Notes under the pieces: generated by a model | Databases searched by the model: none | The model's input: only the letters and a program-made list of their open reading frames with translations | What the model was told of the DNA's origin: nothing | DNA from: CAVOGJ01 sp963700865 | GTDB lineage: Bacteria; Planctomycetota; Planctomycetia; Pirellulales; Pirellulaceae | DNA length: 64,000 nucleotides | Reading direction: 5' to 3' | NCBI GenBank assembly: GCA_963700865.1 | Contig: CAVOZC010000024.1 | Coordinates: 1-64,000, forward strand | Shown here: positions 1-8,860 of the stretch, one piece after another | Layout of the letters: the number at the start of each line of letters is the position of its first letter | Position numbering within the stretch: the stretch's first letter is position 1 | Translations under genes and position numbers: made by a program

Positions 1-1095
1 GGAGCCCCTTTCTTGCCGGCAGTTGATTCTGCACGGAGCCGCAGAGATCGCGGAGGGTGCCAATGCCGCCAGCACGTTGCCAACCGGTCTCCGTGGCTCC
101 GCGCCTCTGTGAGAAAAAAAAGGAACTGGCGAACAGGGGCCGTCTGGAAGCCACTCAGCGAGACCACGGCAGCGCGATGCCGTAAAAGGGTCGTTTTGTG
201 AACCGCTGATGCGCGCTAATAGACGCTGATGGGAGGATGATAAGCCCGCAAAGGAGCACCACATCGTCCTGAGCCGTAGGCGCTAGCCTCGGGCAGCCAC
301 CGAGCCACGGGCTGGCCTTTTCTCTCCGGCCGTCACCACGCGGCTGTGATGGCCGCACGTTGCCCACACGGGGTCCGTGCAAGTGAGATGTCATTCAAAG
401 ACGGACGCTACGACGTCCACTCGCCTAGACCCGAGGCTCGCCGCCTACGGCTGTCATGTCAGTCCAGAACCGACTCCCGCCTGGTGTCGTTTCTCACGGA
501 GCCACCGAGACCACAGACGTAAGGGCATACGCCGCCAGCACAATTGCCGACCGGTCTCTGTGGCCCTGTGCCCTCTGTGAGAAAAATAGAACTGGCGGAC
601 AGGGGCCGTTTGGAAACCACTTATCGAGACCACGGACCGCGCGACGCCGGGAAAGGGTCGTTTTGTGAACCGCTGATGCCGGCTCATGGACGCTGATGGG
701 CAGCTGACACACCGGCACAGGACCACCCAATCGTCGTCAGCCGTAGGCGCTCGCCTCGGGCAGCCACCGAACCATGGGGAACCCCTTTCTTGCCGGCAGT
801 TGTTTCTCACGGAGCCCCCGAGATCGCAGAGGGTGCGAATGCTGCCAGCACGTTGCCAACCGGTCTCCGTGGCTCCGCGCCTCTGTGAGAAAACAAACCA
901 GCCGCCGTCGCGAAGCGACTTACGCAGATTACGGCAGCGCGATGCCGCAAAACGGTCGATTTCTGACCGGAGCCAGAAACTTCAGGCCGTCCCACGGGTT
1001 GATGGAACTCGCGTTTGCAATGACAGCTTGCAAAGAGCTCCTGATGACACAGAACACGCTCACCTTACGCAGCCGTTTCGACGCTTCGGACGATG
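1..1095. repeat. Mosaic of modular interspersed repeats (modules B-A-C-B-A-B-D)
   Basis: No believable gene lies here. The stretch is built from modules that recur elsewhere in the window. Module B (about 1-186, 490-655, 778-955) carries an imperfect hairpin whose arms read like CTCACGGAGCC and GGCTCCGCGCCTCTGTGAG. Module A (about 186-320, 651-782) begins TTTTGTGAACCGCTGATG. Module C (about 320-490) contains GCCTACGGCTGTCATGTCAG. Module D (about 957-1072) recurs near 9625-9740. Open reading frames across it encode the same low-complexity peptides in each copy and are by-products of the repeats. Confidence 0.85.
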
Positions 1096-1406
1096 AAGCC
1101 GAATGGAGTTTCGGAAGGATATTCACGCGCACGCCAGGCGCGACTTGCGTCGAGGCCATTTTTCTCGACAACGGGCGAACAGGTTTTCCACCGCGCGCTT
1201 GAGGCTGGGTGCCATCGCAAAGCCCAATGCCGATCTCGCATTGTAGCCCGCGCGAGCCCCCTTGTTCCCGGTACGTGTACATGCGTAGCGTAATCATACG
1301 TACACTCTTTCAGGTAAAGCGGACTTCGGTCTCCGTCCCGGTTGGCAGACGCCGTCGATGCGGAGCATGCAGTACACGCTCGCTCTCCTCACCTGGATGG
1401 CCAGCC

Positions 1407-2577
1407 ATGGGAGCCTCGTGCAGCGACCCGTTACCCCTCTACCAGCCACGCGATCCGCAGAGCTCCGACCTGTGGCAGTTGCTGGACCAGCATTTTGACT
1501 CGTTCCGCCAGGTCTATGACGATCGCTATCAGGCCAAGTATGGCTACTGGCGGCCGATCGTCGAACAGTCGGTGGCGGCCTTTCTCAAGTGTGGCGATCT
1601 GCAAGAAGGGTTTGCCCGCGTGCGCTGCCCCGACTGCAAGCACGAGATGTTCGTCGCCTTCTCCTGCAAGCAGCGCTGCACGTGTCCCTCTTGCCACCAG
1701 AAGCGGACCTTGCTGACCGCGTTGCACGTTGCCGGAGAAGTGTGCTCTCCCGTGGCCCATCGACAAGTCGTGTTGACCATCCCCAAGCGTCTGCGAGTGC
1801 ACACGCGGTTTGATCGCCGGCTGCTGGGCAAACTGGTTCACGGCGCCTGGACGTGCATCCGGGCAGAAGTTCGCCGTCTGTTGGGCCGAGACGATGTGGT
1901 GCCCGGCATGATCGCCGCCATCCAGACGCACGGGGAACTCTTGCACTGGCACCCTCATCTGCATCTGCTGGTCACTTGTGGTGCGTTTACGCCCAAAAGA
2001 GATTTCCTGGAACTGAAGGAATTCGACCTGAAACGTCTGGAAGCGGACTGGCAAGAAGCCGTGTTCACGCTCTATCTGGCCGAGGAGAAGATCGAAGCGG
2101 AACTATCAGATCCTCTCGCCGTTGGATTTCCTGGCCGAGTTCACGCAACACATACCGCCCAAGGGCTCGCACTTGATTCGTTATTACGGCTGGTACTCGA
2201 ACAAGTCGCGAGGCATGCGGAAAAAGGCGGAAGCTGCCGCATCCGCCGAGGATGCCACAACTTCTCGCAGCAGCCAGACATGGGCGATGTTGATCAAGCG
2301 GGTCTTTGAAGTGGATCCCTTGTGTTGTCCGGAGTGTGGCGGCCAGATGAAGGTGGTGTCGTTCATCGAACCGCCGCAGGCCGACGTGATCGAAGCGATC
2401 CTCAAGCACTGTGGCTTGTGGCAGGCCTCGGCACCAAGGGCGCCGCCGGACGTGGATGATCTGGTCCTGGAACTGGAGGCCGCCTACTCGGGCAGCTCGA
2501 TCGATTCGCCCGAGGAAGCCGACCCGGCCCAGGATTTGACGTACGTCGACATCGACACGTTCCAGGCGAGCTTCTAA
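1407..2577 (+). pseudogene. IS91-family (HUH, Y2-type) transposase, internally deleted and frameshifted
   Basis: This is a remnant of an IS91-type rolling-circle transposase. The N-terminal part from the ATG at 1407 has the zinc-binding domain (CPDC, then CPSC, about 1630-1695) and the HUH motif HWHPHLHLL (about 1945-1970). Near 2108 the frame changes and the sequence jumps straight to the family's C-terminal region, which contains LIRYYGWYSNKSRG and a last zinc motif CCPECGGQM. From memory of full-length relatives, some 70-80 residues between these parts are missing. It therefore cannot make an active transposase. It lies between the repeat mosaic and a gene that has lost its 5' part, which suggests it caused a local rearrangement. 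Confidence 0.88.
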
Positions 2578-2699
2578 TCCTCACCGGCATGCGTCGGCAT
2601 GGGGACGTTGCGCAGCAGTTGTGGGGTCGAACTGAATTTTGCGTGAAGCGATCAAGATTCTCTGCTCCGGTAGGCTCCCATTCCCCAAAAAGCCGACCC

Positions 2700-2747
2700 G
2701 GGGCGTGCGATCCAAGGCGGCCATGGCCGCCTTGGATCGCACGCCCC
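2700..2747. repeat. Perfect 48-bp palindrome (24-bp arms, no spacer)
   Basis: The left arm 2700-2723 is the exact reverse complement of 2724-2747, with GGCCATGGCC at the centre. It is followed by TTAAAATT. It lies 120 bp past the end of the IS91-type remnant and just before a truncated gene. It could be a terminator, part of the IS91 terminus, or a site bound by a protein. Confidence 0.9.
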
Positions 2748-2778
2748 TTAAAATTAGCGATTCTCCCTTGTAGTCTGG

Positions 2779-3027
2779 TTGGGAATCAAAATTCCTATCA
2801 TACTCGAGGTTCCAATCAGCGAAGCGTGGGTCCCCAGCGACCCCTGGCTTCGTGGATTGGCCGGCCAGCCGATCCGAGTCCGCGTGGGCGGAACCCTTTC
2901 GCGACCCCGCCTTGACCGGGACGCACTCCGCCAGGTGTCGCAACAGATGCTCCGCGGAGCCGCCCGCGGAGTGATTGGCGAAGGACTCAACCGCGCCCTG
3001 GAAGGGCTCCTGCAACCCAAGCCATAA
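2779..3027 (+). pseudogene. C-terminal remnant of a large AsmA/TamB-like or similar protein
   Basis: The 80-odd residues read like the tail of a longer protein. A stretch IRVRVGGTLSRPRLDRDALR is followed by an amphipathic end (QQMLRGAARGVIGEGLNRAL). From memory, similar tails close large planctomycete proteins of the AsmA/TamB type; that assignment is tentative. There is no signal peptide, no ribosome binding site and no room for the missing body, because the sequence upstream is the palindrome and the transposase remnant. The most likely reading is a gene whose 5' part was removed when the IS91-type element arrived or recombined. Confidence 0.5.
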
Positions 3028-3041
3028 ACTCCCAAACGCCC

Positions 3042-3920
3042 ATGGCCACTCAAATCAGCCCGCTCCACCGTACGATGACCTCTCCTGGCAGTCCCAGAAT
3101 GGGCCAACTTGCACCCCATCTTCACCGCGTTGTTGTTGTCGTCAGCGTCGTGGCCCAATGCATTGCCGCCACAACCTGCGTTGCTGAAACGAACTCTCTC
3201 CCGAGAGCGCACGCCCACAACGACTATCGACACGATCGGCCCCTGTTGGACGCACTCGACAATGGGTTCTGCAGCGTCGAAGCCGACATTTATCTCATCG
3301 ACGGCCGGCTCCTCGTGGCCCACGATCGGATCGATGTGCGGCAGGAACGAACGCTCGAGAAGCTGTACCTCGATCCACTCAAGCAGCGTGTCGAAGAGCG
3401 GGCCGGATGGATTCACGAGCCGGGTCAGCCGGTGCTGCTGTTGATCGACATCAAGTCGAACGGCCCCCAGACCTATCAGGTGCTCCGCAACACGCTCAGC
3501 ACCTACCCAGAGCTGTTTGAAAAACGCCAAGGCGATCAGCACCCGCCTGTCCGCGTCGTGATCAGCGGCAATCGGCCGATCGAAGAGATCACCAATGATA
3601 CGACTCGGATCGCGGGCATCGACGGGCGGTTCAAGGAACTTGAGGAAGGCCGCTCACCCGACCTGATGCCACTGGTGAGCGGAAACTGGCGGGATTCTTT
3701 CGCCTGGCGCGGCGAAGGCGAATTGCCCCCACCGCAGCGGCAGAAACTGCGGCAGCTCGTCGCCGATGTCCACCAGCGAGGCTATCTGCTGCGATTCTGG
3801 GCCGTCCCCGATCAGCCGAAGGCCTGGAACGAACTCTACGAGGCCGGGGTCGACCTCATCAATACCGACGACCTGCCGGGATTGCGAAAGTTTCTCCTCG
3901 CGAAGCGGAATCCCCGTTGA
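3042..3920 (+). CDS. Secreted PI-PLC/GDPD-like phosphodiesterase
   Basis: The 292-residue product has a hydrophobic export signal at about residues 29-48. The mature part starts with HAHNDY (57-62), the first catalytic-histidine motif of the TIM-barrel PI-PLC/glycerophosphodiester phosphodiesterase superfamily, followed by EADIYL and LLVAHD. Later come LLIDIKS and, near the end, FWAVPD and GVDLINTDDL, which fit the closing strands of the barrel. The closest general resemblance is to the AIM6-like branch. It probably cleaves a phosphodiester such as a glycerophosphodiester outside the cytoplasm; the substrate cannot be told from sequence. An alternative start is the ATG at 3075, which would leave a more typical signal peptide. 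The gene stands alone. Confidence 0.75.
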   Translation: MATQISPLHRTMTSPGSPRMGQLAPHLHRVVVVVSVVAQCIAATTCVAETNSLPRAHAHNDYRHDRPLLDALDNGFCSVEADIYLIDGRLLVAHDRIDVRQERTLEKLYLDPLKQRVEERAGWIHEPGQPVLLLIDIKSNGPQTYQVLRNTLSTYPELFEKRQGDQHPPVRVVISGNRPIEEITNDTTRIAGIDGRFKELEEGRSPDLMPLVSGNWRDSFAWRGEGELPPPQRQKLRQLVADVHQRGYLLRFWAVPDQPKAWNELYEAGVDLINTDDLPGLRKFLLAKRNPR

Positions 3921-3933
3921 GCGGTTGCCTGTC

Positions 3934-4205
3934 GTCCTGGCACTCCGTGACAGGAAAGCGGCGGTCCCGCACTCGGCGGCCAAAGTCCTGACGCTCCACC
4001 GGCCCTCCCGCGATCCCATCGAGGATGATTCACCGCACCGCGTCACGGAGTGACCCGGCTACACGATATGCGTAGTCCTGGCACTCCGTGACAGGAAAGC
4101 GGCGTTCCAGCAGGCTGCGGCCGAAGCACTGACGCTCCACCTGCCCTCCTGTGATCCCACCGAGGATGATCCACCGCACCGGGTCACGGAGTGACCCGGC
4201 TACAC
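3934..4205. repeat. Two 131-bp direct repeats, each bounded by inverted repeats
   Basis: Copies at 3934-4064 and 4075-4205 share almost the whole sequence. Each begins CACTCCGTGAC and ends GTCACGGAGTG, which are exact reverse complements, so each unit could fold into a closed hairpin or be a small non-autonomous mobile unit. No gene is seen in the block. Confidence 0.85.
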
Positions 4206-4301
4206 TGGCACGACTCGCCGGAACAGGCCGCTGACCGCAGGTGGTATAATCCGCGGCGGCCGCTGAACCTTCCTCGAGACTCATCCCCAAGTCGCCATTT
4301 C

Positions 4302-4650
4302 ATGACTGAGACCGGAGTTGTAAAGTTCTCGAATCCGGCCAGTCGCCGTGGCGGTTTTACGCTTGTCGAACTGTTGGTCGTGATCGCGATCATCGGGATC
4401 CTTGTGGCCCTCCTGCTTCCGGCCGTCCAGGCCGCACGCGAAACCGCACGACGAACCGGATGTGGGAATAACCTCCGCCAGATCGGCCTGGCGATGCAGA
4501 ATTATCATTCCGCCCACAACGTCCTCCCTTATGGAGCCAGTGGCATTCAAAGCGATACACCGGGGGGCACGTGGGCGAGCTTCCTGCTGCTCTATCTCGA
4601 AGAGCAATCGGCCTATGACCGATTCGATTTCCGCCTGCTAAACGGTTACG
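4302..4650 (+). pseudogene. DUF1559 prepilin-like protein, truncated after about 116 residues
   Basis: From the ATG at 4302 the protein has the type IV pilin-like class III signal GGFTLVELLVVIAIIGIL, followed by the typical planctomycete DUF1559 start (AAREtARR, NNLRQIGLAMQNYHS, GTWASFLL). Full DUF1559 proteins run to roughly 300-350 residues with an H-X9-DG end. Here the resemblance stops near FDFRLLNGYE (about 4650). The frame then runs on into unrelated sequence and finally the HNH domain of the next entry. It is therefore a 5' fragment fused by chance or by rearrangement. Members of the family are secreted pseudopilins of unknown role, often in many copies. Confidence 0.8.
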
Positions 4651-4659
4651 AAACAAGAG

Positions 4660-5264
4660 ATGGAGAAACCCCTTCGCCGACGGCTATTACTTTTCGCTCC
4701 GTTGACGCTTGGGCTTTCGCTGCTCGGCTTCCTCTGGTTCGAAATTTTTCGAGGAGGCTGTGCTGCAAATTTTGTGGTCAAAGATGTCGCCTTAAAGACC
4801 GGCACTCCCGGCGCCGCCCCCAAAAGCAGGTCATTTCGCATCAACCGCCACCGGGAAAAACGCACACGGAGCGGGCGAGTAAGGAACAACGGCCGAGCGG
4901 ACCAAAGACCGAACTGCATCCGAACTTCAACAGTGGAACATCCCGGAGAGGTAGCTTTTCAACTTCAAAAGACTTCTTGTATCGGCCGCCCTATGGCAGT
5001 TCCTCAGAAGTTTACTGGGCATGGCACGACAGCCTCTACCTTGGCGGAAGTCCCAAGTCTGACGAGTGGCGGGAACGGGCCCGGCAAGCGAAAATGAGAG
5101 ATAATTATCGCTGCGTTCGGTGCGGGTCGACCGAGAATTTGGAAACCGACCACATCATCGAGCTTTCGCGAGGCGGCTCCAATGATTTCGACAATCTGCA
5201 GACCCTTTGTCGTGATTGTCATCAAGCCAAAACCGAAGCCAACCGCCGACGGGCCGGTCTTTGA
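4660..5264 (+). pseudogene. HNH endonuclease, apparently frameshifted from its N-terminus
   Basis: The C-terminal part (about 5090-5264, same frame as the DUF1559 start) is a clear HNH nuclease domain: YRCVRCGS, ETDHIIELSRGG, NDFDNLQTLCRDCH, with both CxxC pairs and the DH dyad present. A separate ATG at 4660, in another frame, starts a peptide with a basic end and one membrane segment (LLLFAPLTLGLSLLGFLW) that looks like a real protein start. The simplest reading is one gene beginning at 4660 and shifted between about 4800 and 4950. It may also be an N-terminally truncated nuclease read through from DUF1559. Whether an active protein is made is unknown. Confidence 0.5.
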
Positions 5265-5531
5265 AATGTGCGGACTCGGCGAAGGACTAAACGACCGAGC
5301 TCGATTGGTCTGCTCACCGCCAGGCACGGGGAAAGGCCATCTGGTTCAAGGGGTCGGATATCCGTTGATAAAACTGGACTATCTGGTCTTGTATCGTTGG
5401 CTTCTTGCGACGATCCAGAAACCTCGTTTCCGACGTTTTACGGGACCAGCAAAGGCTTGGTCGAGTCAAGCCAAAACCCAGGTGTTTCTGCGACGAATTC
5501 TCGCCCTCAGAATGCGGGTTCGGTTCCCGTT
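5265..5531. other. Region without a supported gene
   Basis: No credible reading frame. The last 70 bases (from about GTCAAGCCAAAACCC at 5465) resemble the sequence just before the repeat block at 8861, so the repeat unit probably extends leftward into this stretch. Confidence 0.6.
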
Positions 5532-5850
5532 AAACGGTGGTTTTGTGAACCGCTGATGCGCTAATAGACGCTGATGGGAGGATGATAAGCCCGCAAAGGA
5601 GCACCACATCGCCCTGAGCCGTAGGCGCGTAGCCTCGGGCAGCCACTGAGCCACGGGGAGCCCCTTTCTTGCCGGCAGTTGTTTCTCATGGAGCCACGGA
5701 GATCGCGGAGGGTGCCAATGCCGCCAGCACGTTGCCAACCAGTCTCCGTGGCTCCGCGCCTCTGTGAGAAAAAAAAGGAACTGGCGAACAAGGGCCGTCT
5801 GGAAGCCACTCAGCGAGACCACGGCCGCGCGAGACCGGAAAAGGGTCGAT
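5532..5850 (+). repeat. Modular repeat, modules A and B
   Basis: Module A (5532-5660, TTTTGTGAACCGCTGATG onward) is followed by module B with the CTCACGGAGCC-type hairpin (about 5680-5775). The order A then B and the wording match 8861-9160 and parts of 1-955. Confidence 0.85.
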
Positions 5851-6087
5851 TTTCACCCAATTCACAAAACGTATGAGTTGATGCGACTGGAGTGTCACCG
5901 GGCGCTTTGAAACCGGCCATTGATGGGCACTTTTGGAACCAAGCGGTTTCTGGTTGATTGCTGGTGTGTTCGGGGAACGTGAAAAAACGAGGAAGAACAT
6001 TCCACCTCACCACCTGTTATGCTCGGACGCTGTTTTATATGGGCTTGGTATGGGCACTGATGGTCTTTGGTAACATGTCCTTGCAGT

Positions 6088-6117
6088 TGCACAAAAGAAG
6101 GCGGCCTGTCGGCCGCC
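6088..6117 (-). terminator. Intrinsic terminator after the PEP-CTERM gene at 6160-6975
   Basis: On the minus strand GGCGGCC-GACA-GGCCGCC forms a perfect 7-bp stem and is followed by TTCTTTTG. It lies about 43 bases after the stop codon at 6160. Confidence 0.75.
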
Positions 6118-6159
6118 CCCTCTCTAACATCGCAACTCCATATTTATGGCATCGCCTTC

Positions 6160-6975
6160 TCACCTTCTACTGCGATCAAACAAAAGCAACACACCGGCAA
6201 CGAGCAGCATCACACTGCCGGGCTCGGGAATAGACATGGCCGTCGGACCGGGGACAATGCGGATGGACTCGCGACCCGCGATCTCGGTACCGTCGTACAA
6301 TTGTCCAGCAAGATACCCTTCCAGGCTCATATCGCCCAACACCATGTTGTCGACCAGGTCCCGCATGCTGAATTTCAGCGACAGGTCGTCCCAACCGTCG
6401 TAGTTCACATCCTCGATGGACCAACGGAGTGGGCTGACAGGTTGTTGGCCATCAGCAATCAACAAGGGATCACCGAACAGCAGAGTTTCCGGATCAATCT
6501 GCGTCGCGTCGATCCCATCGGTCGTGTAGATCGCCACCGGCAACACGCCCTTGCTCTTCAGGTTGATGGGAGTCGTGTCGCTTCCGGGTTTGATGTCGAC
6601 CGGCACCGACTGGGCGATGGGTGCCTCCCAGAGATTTAAGAATCCGGGACCACCTGGGCGATCCGTCGTGAAGTAGTAGGTCGAGAAGTCAGACTCGACA
6701 TCTGCGCAACATTCCAAATTCGAACTGTTCGCCGGCGGTTTCAGAGCTACCCAGGCACCAAAGTCATCATTAATAGAGTCGCGGGTTCTGATGAACACAT
6801 CATTAAACCCACCGTAATAGTTCACACCCAGATAGTCGGCTACCAAGTCATTGCCACTTAGAGTTTGAACTAGTCCGTTCTTCGTCACGAGGCCAGCACC
6901 ACTAATGACCACATATTCGGGCGTACCGTACGGTGCTGGACTCCACAACTGCCAGCCCATCGACTTTTGTTTCAC
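6160..6975 (-). CDS. PEP-CTERM protein, probably lacking its export signal
   Basis: The C-terminus has a PEP-CTERM sorting tail: IPEPG, a membrane segment (SVMLLVAGVLLLF) and the basic end DRSRR. Such tails are processed by an exosortase and hold proteins at or outside the membrane. The middle holds VDIKPGSDTTPINLKSKGVL, a motif I recall from many secreted bacterial proteins. The start given is a GTG and has no signal peptide. The frame stays open upstream to about 7099, but that extension has no signal peptide either, and repeat-like sequence lies there. The gene has probably lost its 5' end. Function unknown. Confidence 0.65.
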   Translation of the reverse strand: MKQKSMGWQLWSPAPYGTPEYVVISGAGLVTKNGLVQTLSGNDLVADYLGVNYYGGFNDVFIRTRDSINDDFGAWVALKPPANSSNLECCADVESDFSTYYFTTDRPGGPGFLNLWEAPIAQSVPVDIKPGSDTTPINLKSKGVLPVAIYTTDGIDATQIDPETLLFGDPLLIADGQQPVSPLRWSIEDVNYDGWDDLSLKFSMRDLVDNMVLGDMSLEGYLAGQLYDGTEIAGRESIRIVPGPTAMSIPEPGSVMLLVAGVLLLFDRSRR

Positions 6976-7109
6976 GGTGATGCAGTATGCAAAACCTTCG
7001 ATTTCCCAATGCCGGCAGAAACCTCGTTCCCACGGGTTCTTGGGACAGCTCAGAGTGTCAAGGCAAATCGTGACCGTTCGGCTCAGGATGCAGCCCGTTT
7101 AACGGTCAG

Positions 7110-7780
7110 AAAACAAGAAAGGCCCCCACAGCCGGGTGTGGTTGCAGGGGCCTGGCCCTGCGCGGTGACCGCAGGGCGTGGATCGATGTTTCCGAAAAGG
7201 CAAACGGAGCCTGGCCGGGCAAGGGGCGGAGGAGCGCAGAAGGGGATGCGCTATTGGGAAGTCAGCGCGGGCGTGAGATGGGCCGATGGGCGGCGCACAA
7301 CGGGATCAGCACCCCGAACGGACCCAGAGGGGGGCTGCATGGTTGCGGTGGGTCGACGCCAGTACCAGCGGGCTGGACGCGACCAGGGCTGCCGCTGGAG
7401 TTGATCCCCGCGCAGACGCGGACAACCGTGGTACGTCGCGGGATCGGGGGCGCAATCGTCGTCGCTGGGGCTACCACGTGCCCGCGGGAACAGCGGAGGC
7501 AGGGGGCCGGCTTGCGGTGCGCCGGTCGGGGCAGCGTGCCGTGTGGTGAGGGCCCAGAAATTGGTGGTCGGTTCCTCGGCTTCGACAGCGTGTGCTTGGG
7601 AACCACTTGCTTGCCCATAGGGGACGTGTCGGATCGTCCAGAACCATTGAGGTCCGTGCGGATTTTGGCTCTAGCTTTCCCGCAGCGCCCGTCACGCCAC
7701 CCAAGCGGTCGGGCGAAGTCACCTAACAAGCCGCTTTCTATTCAATCGACAACGCCCAACCGCGTGGGTTGGGCGTTGAG
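7110..7780. other. GC-rich stretch with strong hairpins; no supported gene
   Basis: No reading frame here looks like a protein. Several hairpins can be seen: AGGCCCC/GGGGCCT enclosing CCACA/TGTGG (about 7112-7150); GCCCTGCG/CGCAGGGC with a 7-base loop (about 7153-7176); and GATCCC-CGCG/CGCGGGATC with one bulge (about 7401-7444). It may be a structured RNA or the remains of one. I recognise no known RNA family in it. Confidence 0.4.
7750..7778 (-). terminator. Terminator-like hairpin after the PEP-CTERM gene at 7801-8529
   Basis: CAACGCCCAACC at 7750-7761 pairs perfectly with GGTTGGGCGTTG at 7767-7778 around a 5-base loop. It lies 22 bases past the stop of the minus-strand gene. No T-run follows, so it is not a classic intrinsic terminator, but its position fits that role. 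Confidence 0.65.
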
Positions 7781-7800
7781 AGCGTGAAGACACAGAATCG

Positions 7801-8529
7801 TCAACGACGGCGGCGAGCCAGCGCGAGCAAACCTGCCAACAAGAGCACGCTTGTTCCGGGCTCCGGTACTGTCACGGCGATATTATCAACTTGCACATCC
7901 CAAAACGCATTGGTGAAAAAGAAACCGGGAGCAGAACCCGTGATATGGAGTTCGTCCACGCTCGCCAGAACAGAAGCGAAGGTGGCCCCGGCGGGAAGAA
8001 TTGGCTCGAATGTCATGGGGTCTTCGTCGCCAAATCCGACCCAACCCGGCGGAAGGCTGGAGGAGGTAGGATCATCCACCGTTACCGAAAGGGTTGTCCA
8101 ATCGGGGGTGAAGTTGACACCGAGTACGCCTAGCTCGTAATACACGCCGGAGCTGCCGCTGGGACCCTGAACGTCTCGATCAATGAGCTTGATCCCAACG
8201 GGCCGTGCGATGGGATTCCCAATGAAATCATCCAGCATGTTTGTTTTGACGTCGACACTAAAAACGATGTCGGTAAACGATGAATAATCACCGAGAAAAG
8301 CCGGGTTACTAGGTTCGTCAAGTGCACCCGTCCGCAGTTCGTTGAAGAAGAGATCAGTAATGTGGCGGGCGGCGCCTCCGGGGTTTCCGCCGGTTGCTTC
8401 GAAAACCGCATTGCCTTGGAAACCATCATTAGAGCCGCCGTCGAAACCAGCGACGGTGGTCTCGGCAGCGAATCCACGGGTTGAGCAGAAACAAATCCCC
8501 AACACAAGCATACACGTCGTCTTTTTCAT
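7801..8529 (-). CDS. Secreted PEP-CTERM protein
   Basis: The product has 242 residues. The start at 8529 (MKKTTCMLV) is preceded by GAGGAAG seven to eight bases upstream and opens a clear signal peptide ending near GFAAE. The longer frame reaching 8685 has no such support. The C-terminus is a standard PEP-CTERM tail: VPEPG, a hydrophobic run (TSVLLLAGLLAL) and ARRRR. The body is beta-rich and acidic, with no recognised catalytic domain; it could be a carbohydrate-binding jelly-roll, but that is only a guess. It is likely an exported, exosortase-processed surface protein. It lies alone between repeat blocks with a hairpin terminator behind it. Confidence 0.8.
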   Translation of the reverse strand: MKKTTCMLVLGICFCSTRGFAAETTVAGFDGGSNDGFQGNAVFEATGGNPGGAARHITDLFFNELRTGALDEPSNPAFLGDYSSFTDIVFSVDVKTNMLDDFIGNPIARPVGIKLIDRDVQGPSGSSGVYYELGVLGVNFTPDWTTLSVTVDDPTSSSLPPGWVGFGDEDPMTFEPILPAGATFASVLASVDELHITGSAPGFFFTNAFWDVQVDNIAVTVPEPGTSVLLLAGLLALARRRR

Positions 8530-8860
8530 TGAATCTTCCTCCAGCGCAAAAACGTAAGGTGGCGTCTGGCCGCCAACCTGGGCCAGCTCAGACAAGTAAG
8601 GATATGCTAAATGACCATGAGGGAAAGACCAAAACCGAAAATCGGCACCTGCCTTTAGATCGATATCACCACGGCCGCCCCGCAACTGGCAAGAGCTGGG
8701 CCAAGTCAGAAAGCCGTCCTTTTCGCCGTGCTTCCCAAGAGCTCGATCCTCACGGGTCCTTGGGACTATCTCAGCCCTGGCGAAGTCAAGCCAAACCCTG
8801 GACGTGTTCGCGCCGAAATCCCGGTTTCAGCTTGCCGGTTCGATTCCGAGAAGACGGTGG

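Noticed and set aside
377..1202. Short plus-strand frames repeated at 9328-9778
   Set aside because: They follow repeat modules with no start signals, and the frame differs between copies.
7335..7365. GGGGGCTGCATGGTTGCGG resembles a 16S rRNA segment
   Set aside because: The likeness covers only about 12 bases and the flanks do not match rRNA.
7254..7787. 177-codon plus-strand open frame in the hairpin-rich stretch
   Set aside because: Composition is that of translated non-coding GC-rich DNA, and it runs through several strong hairpins.
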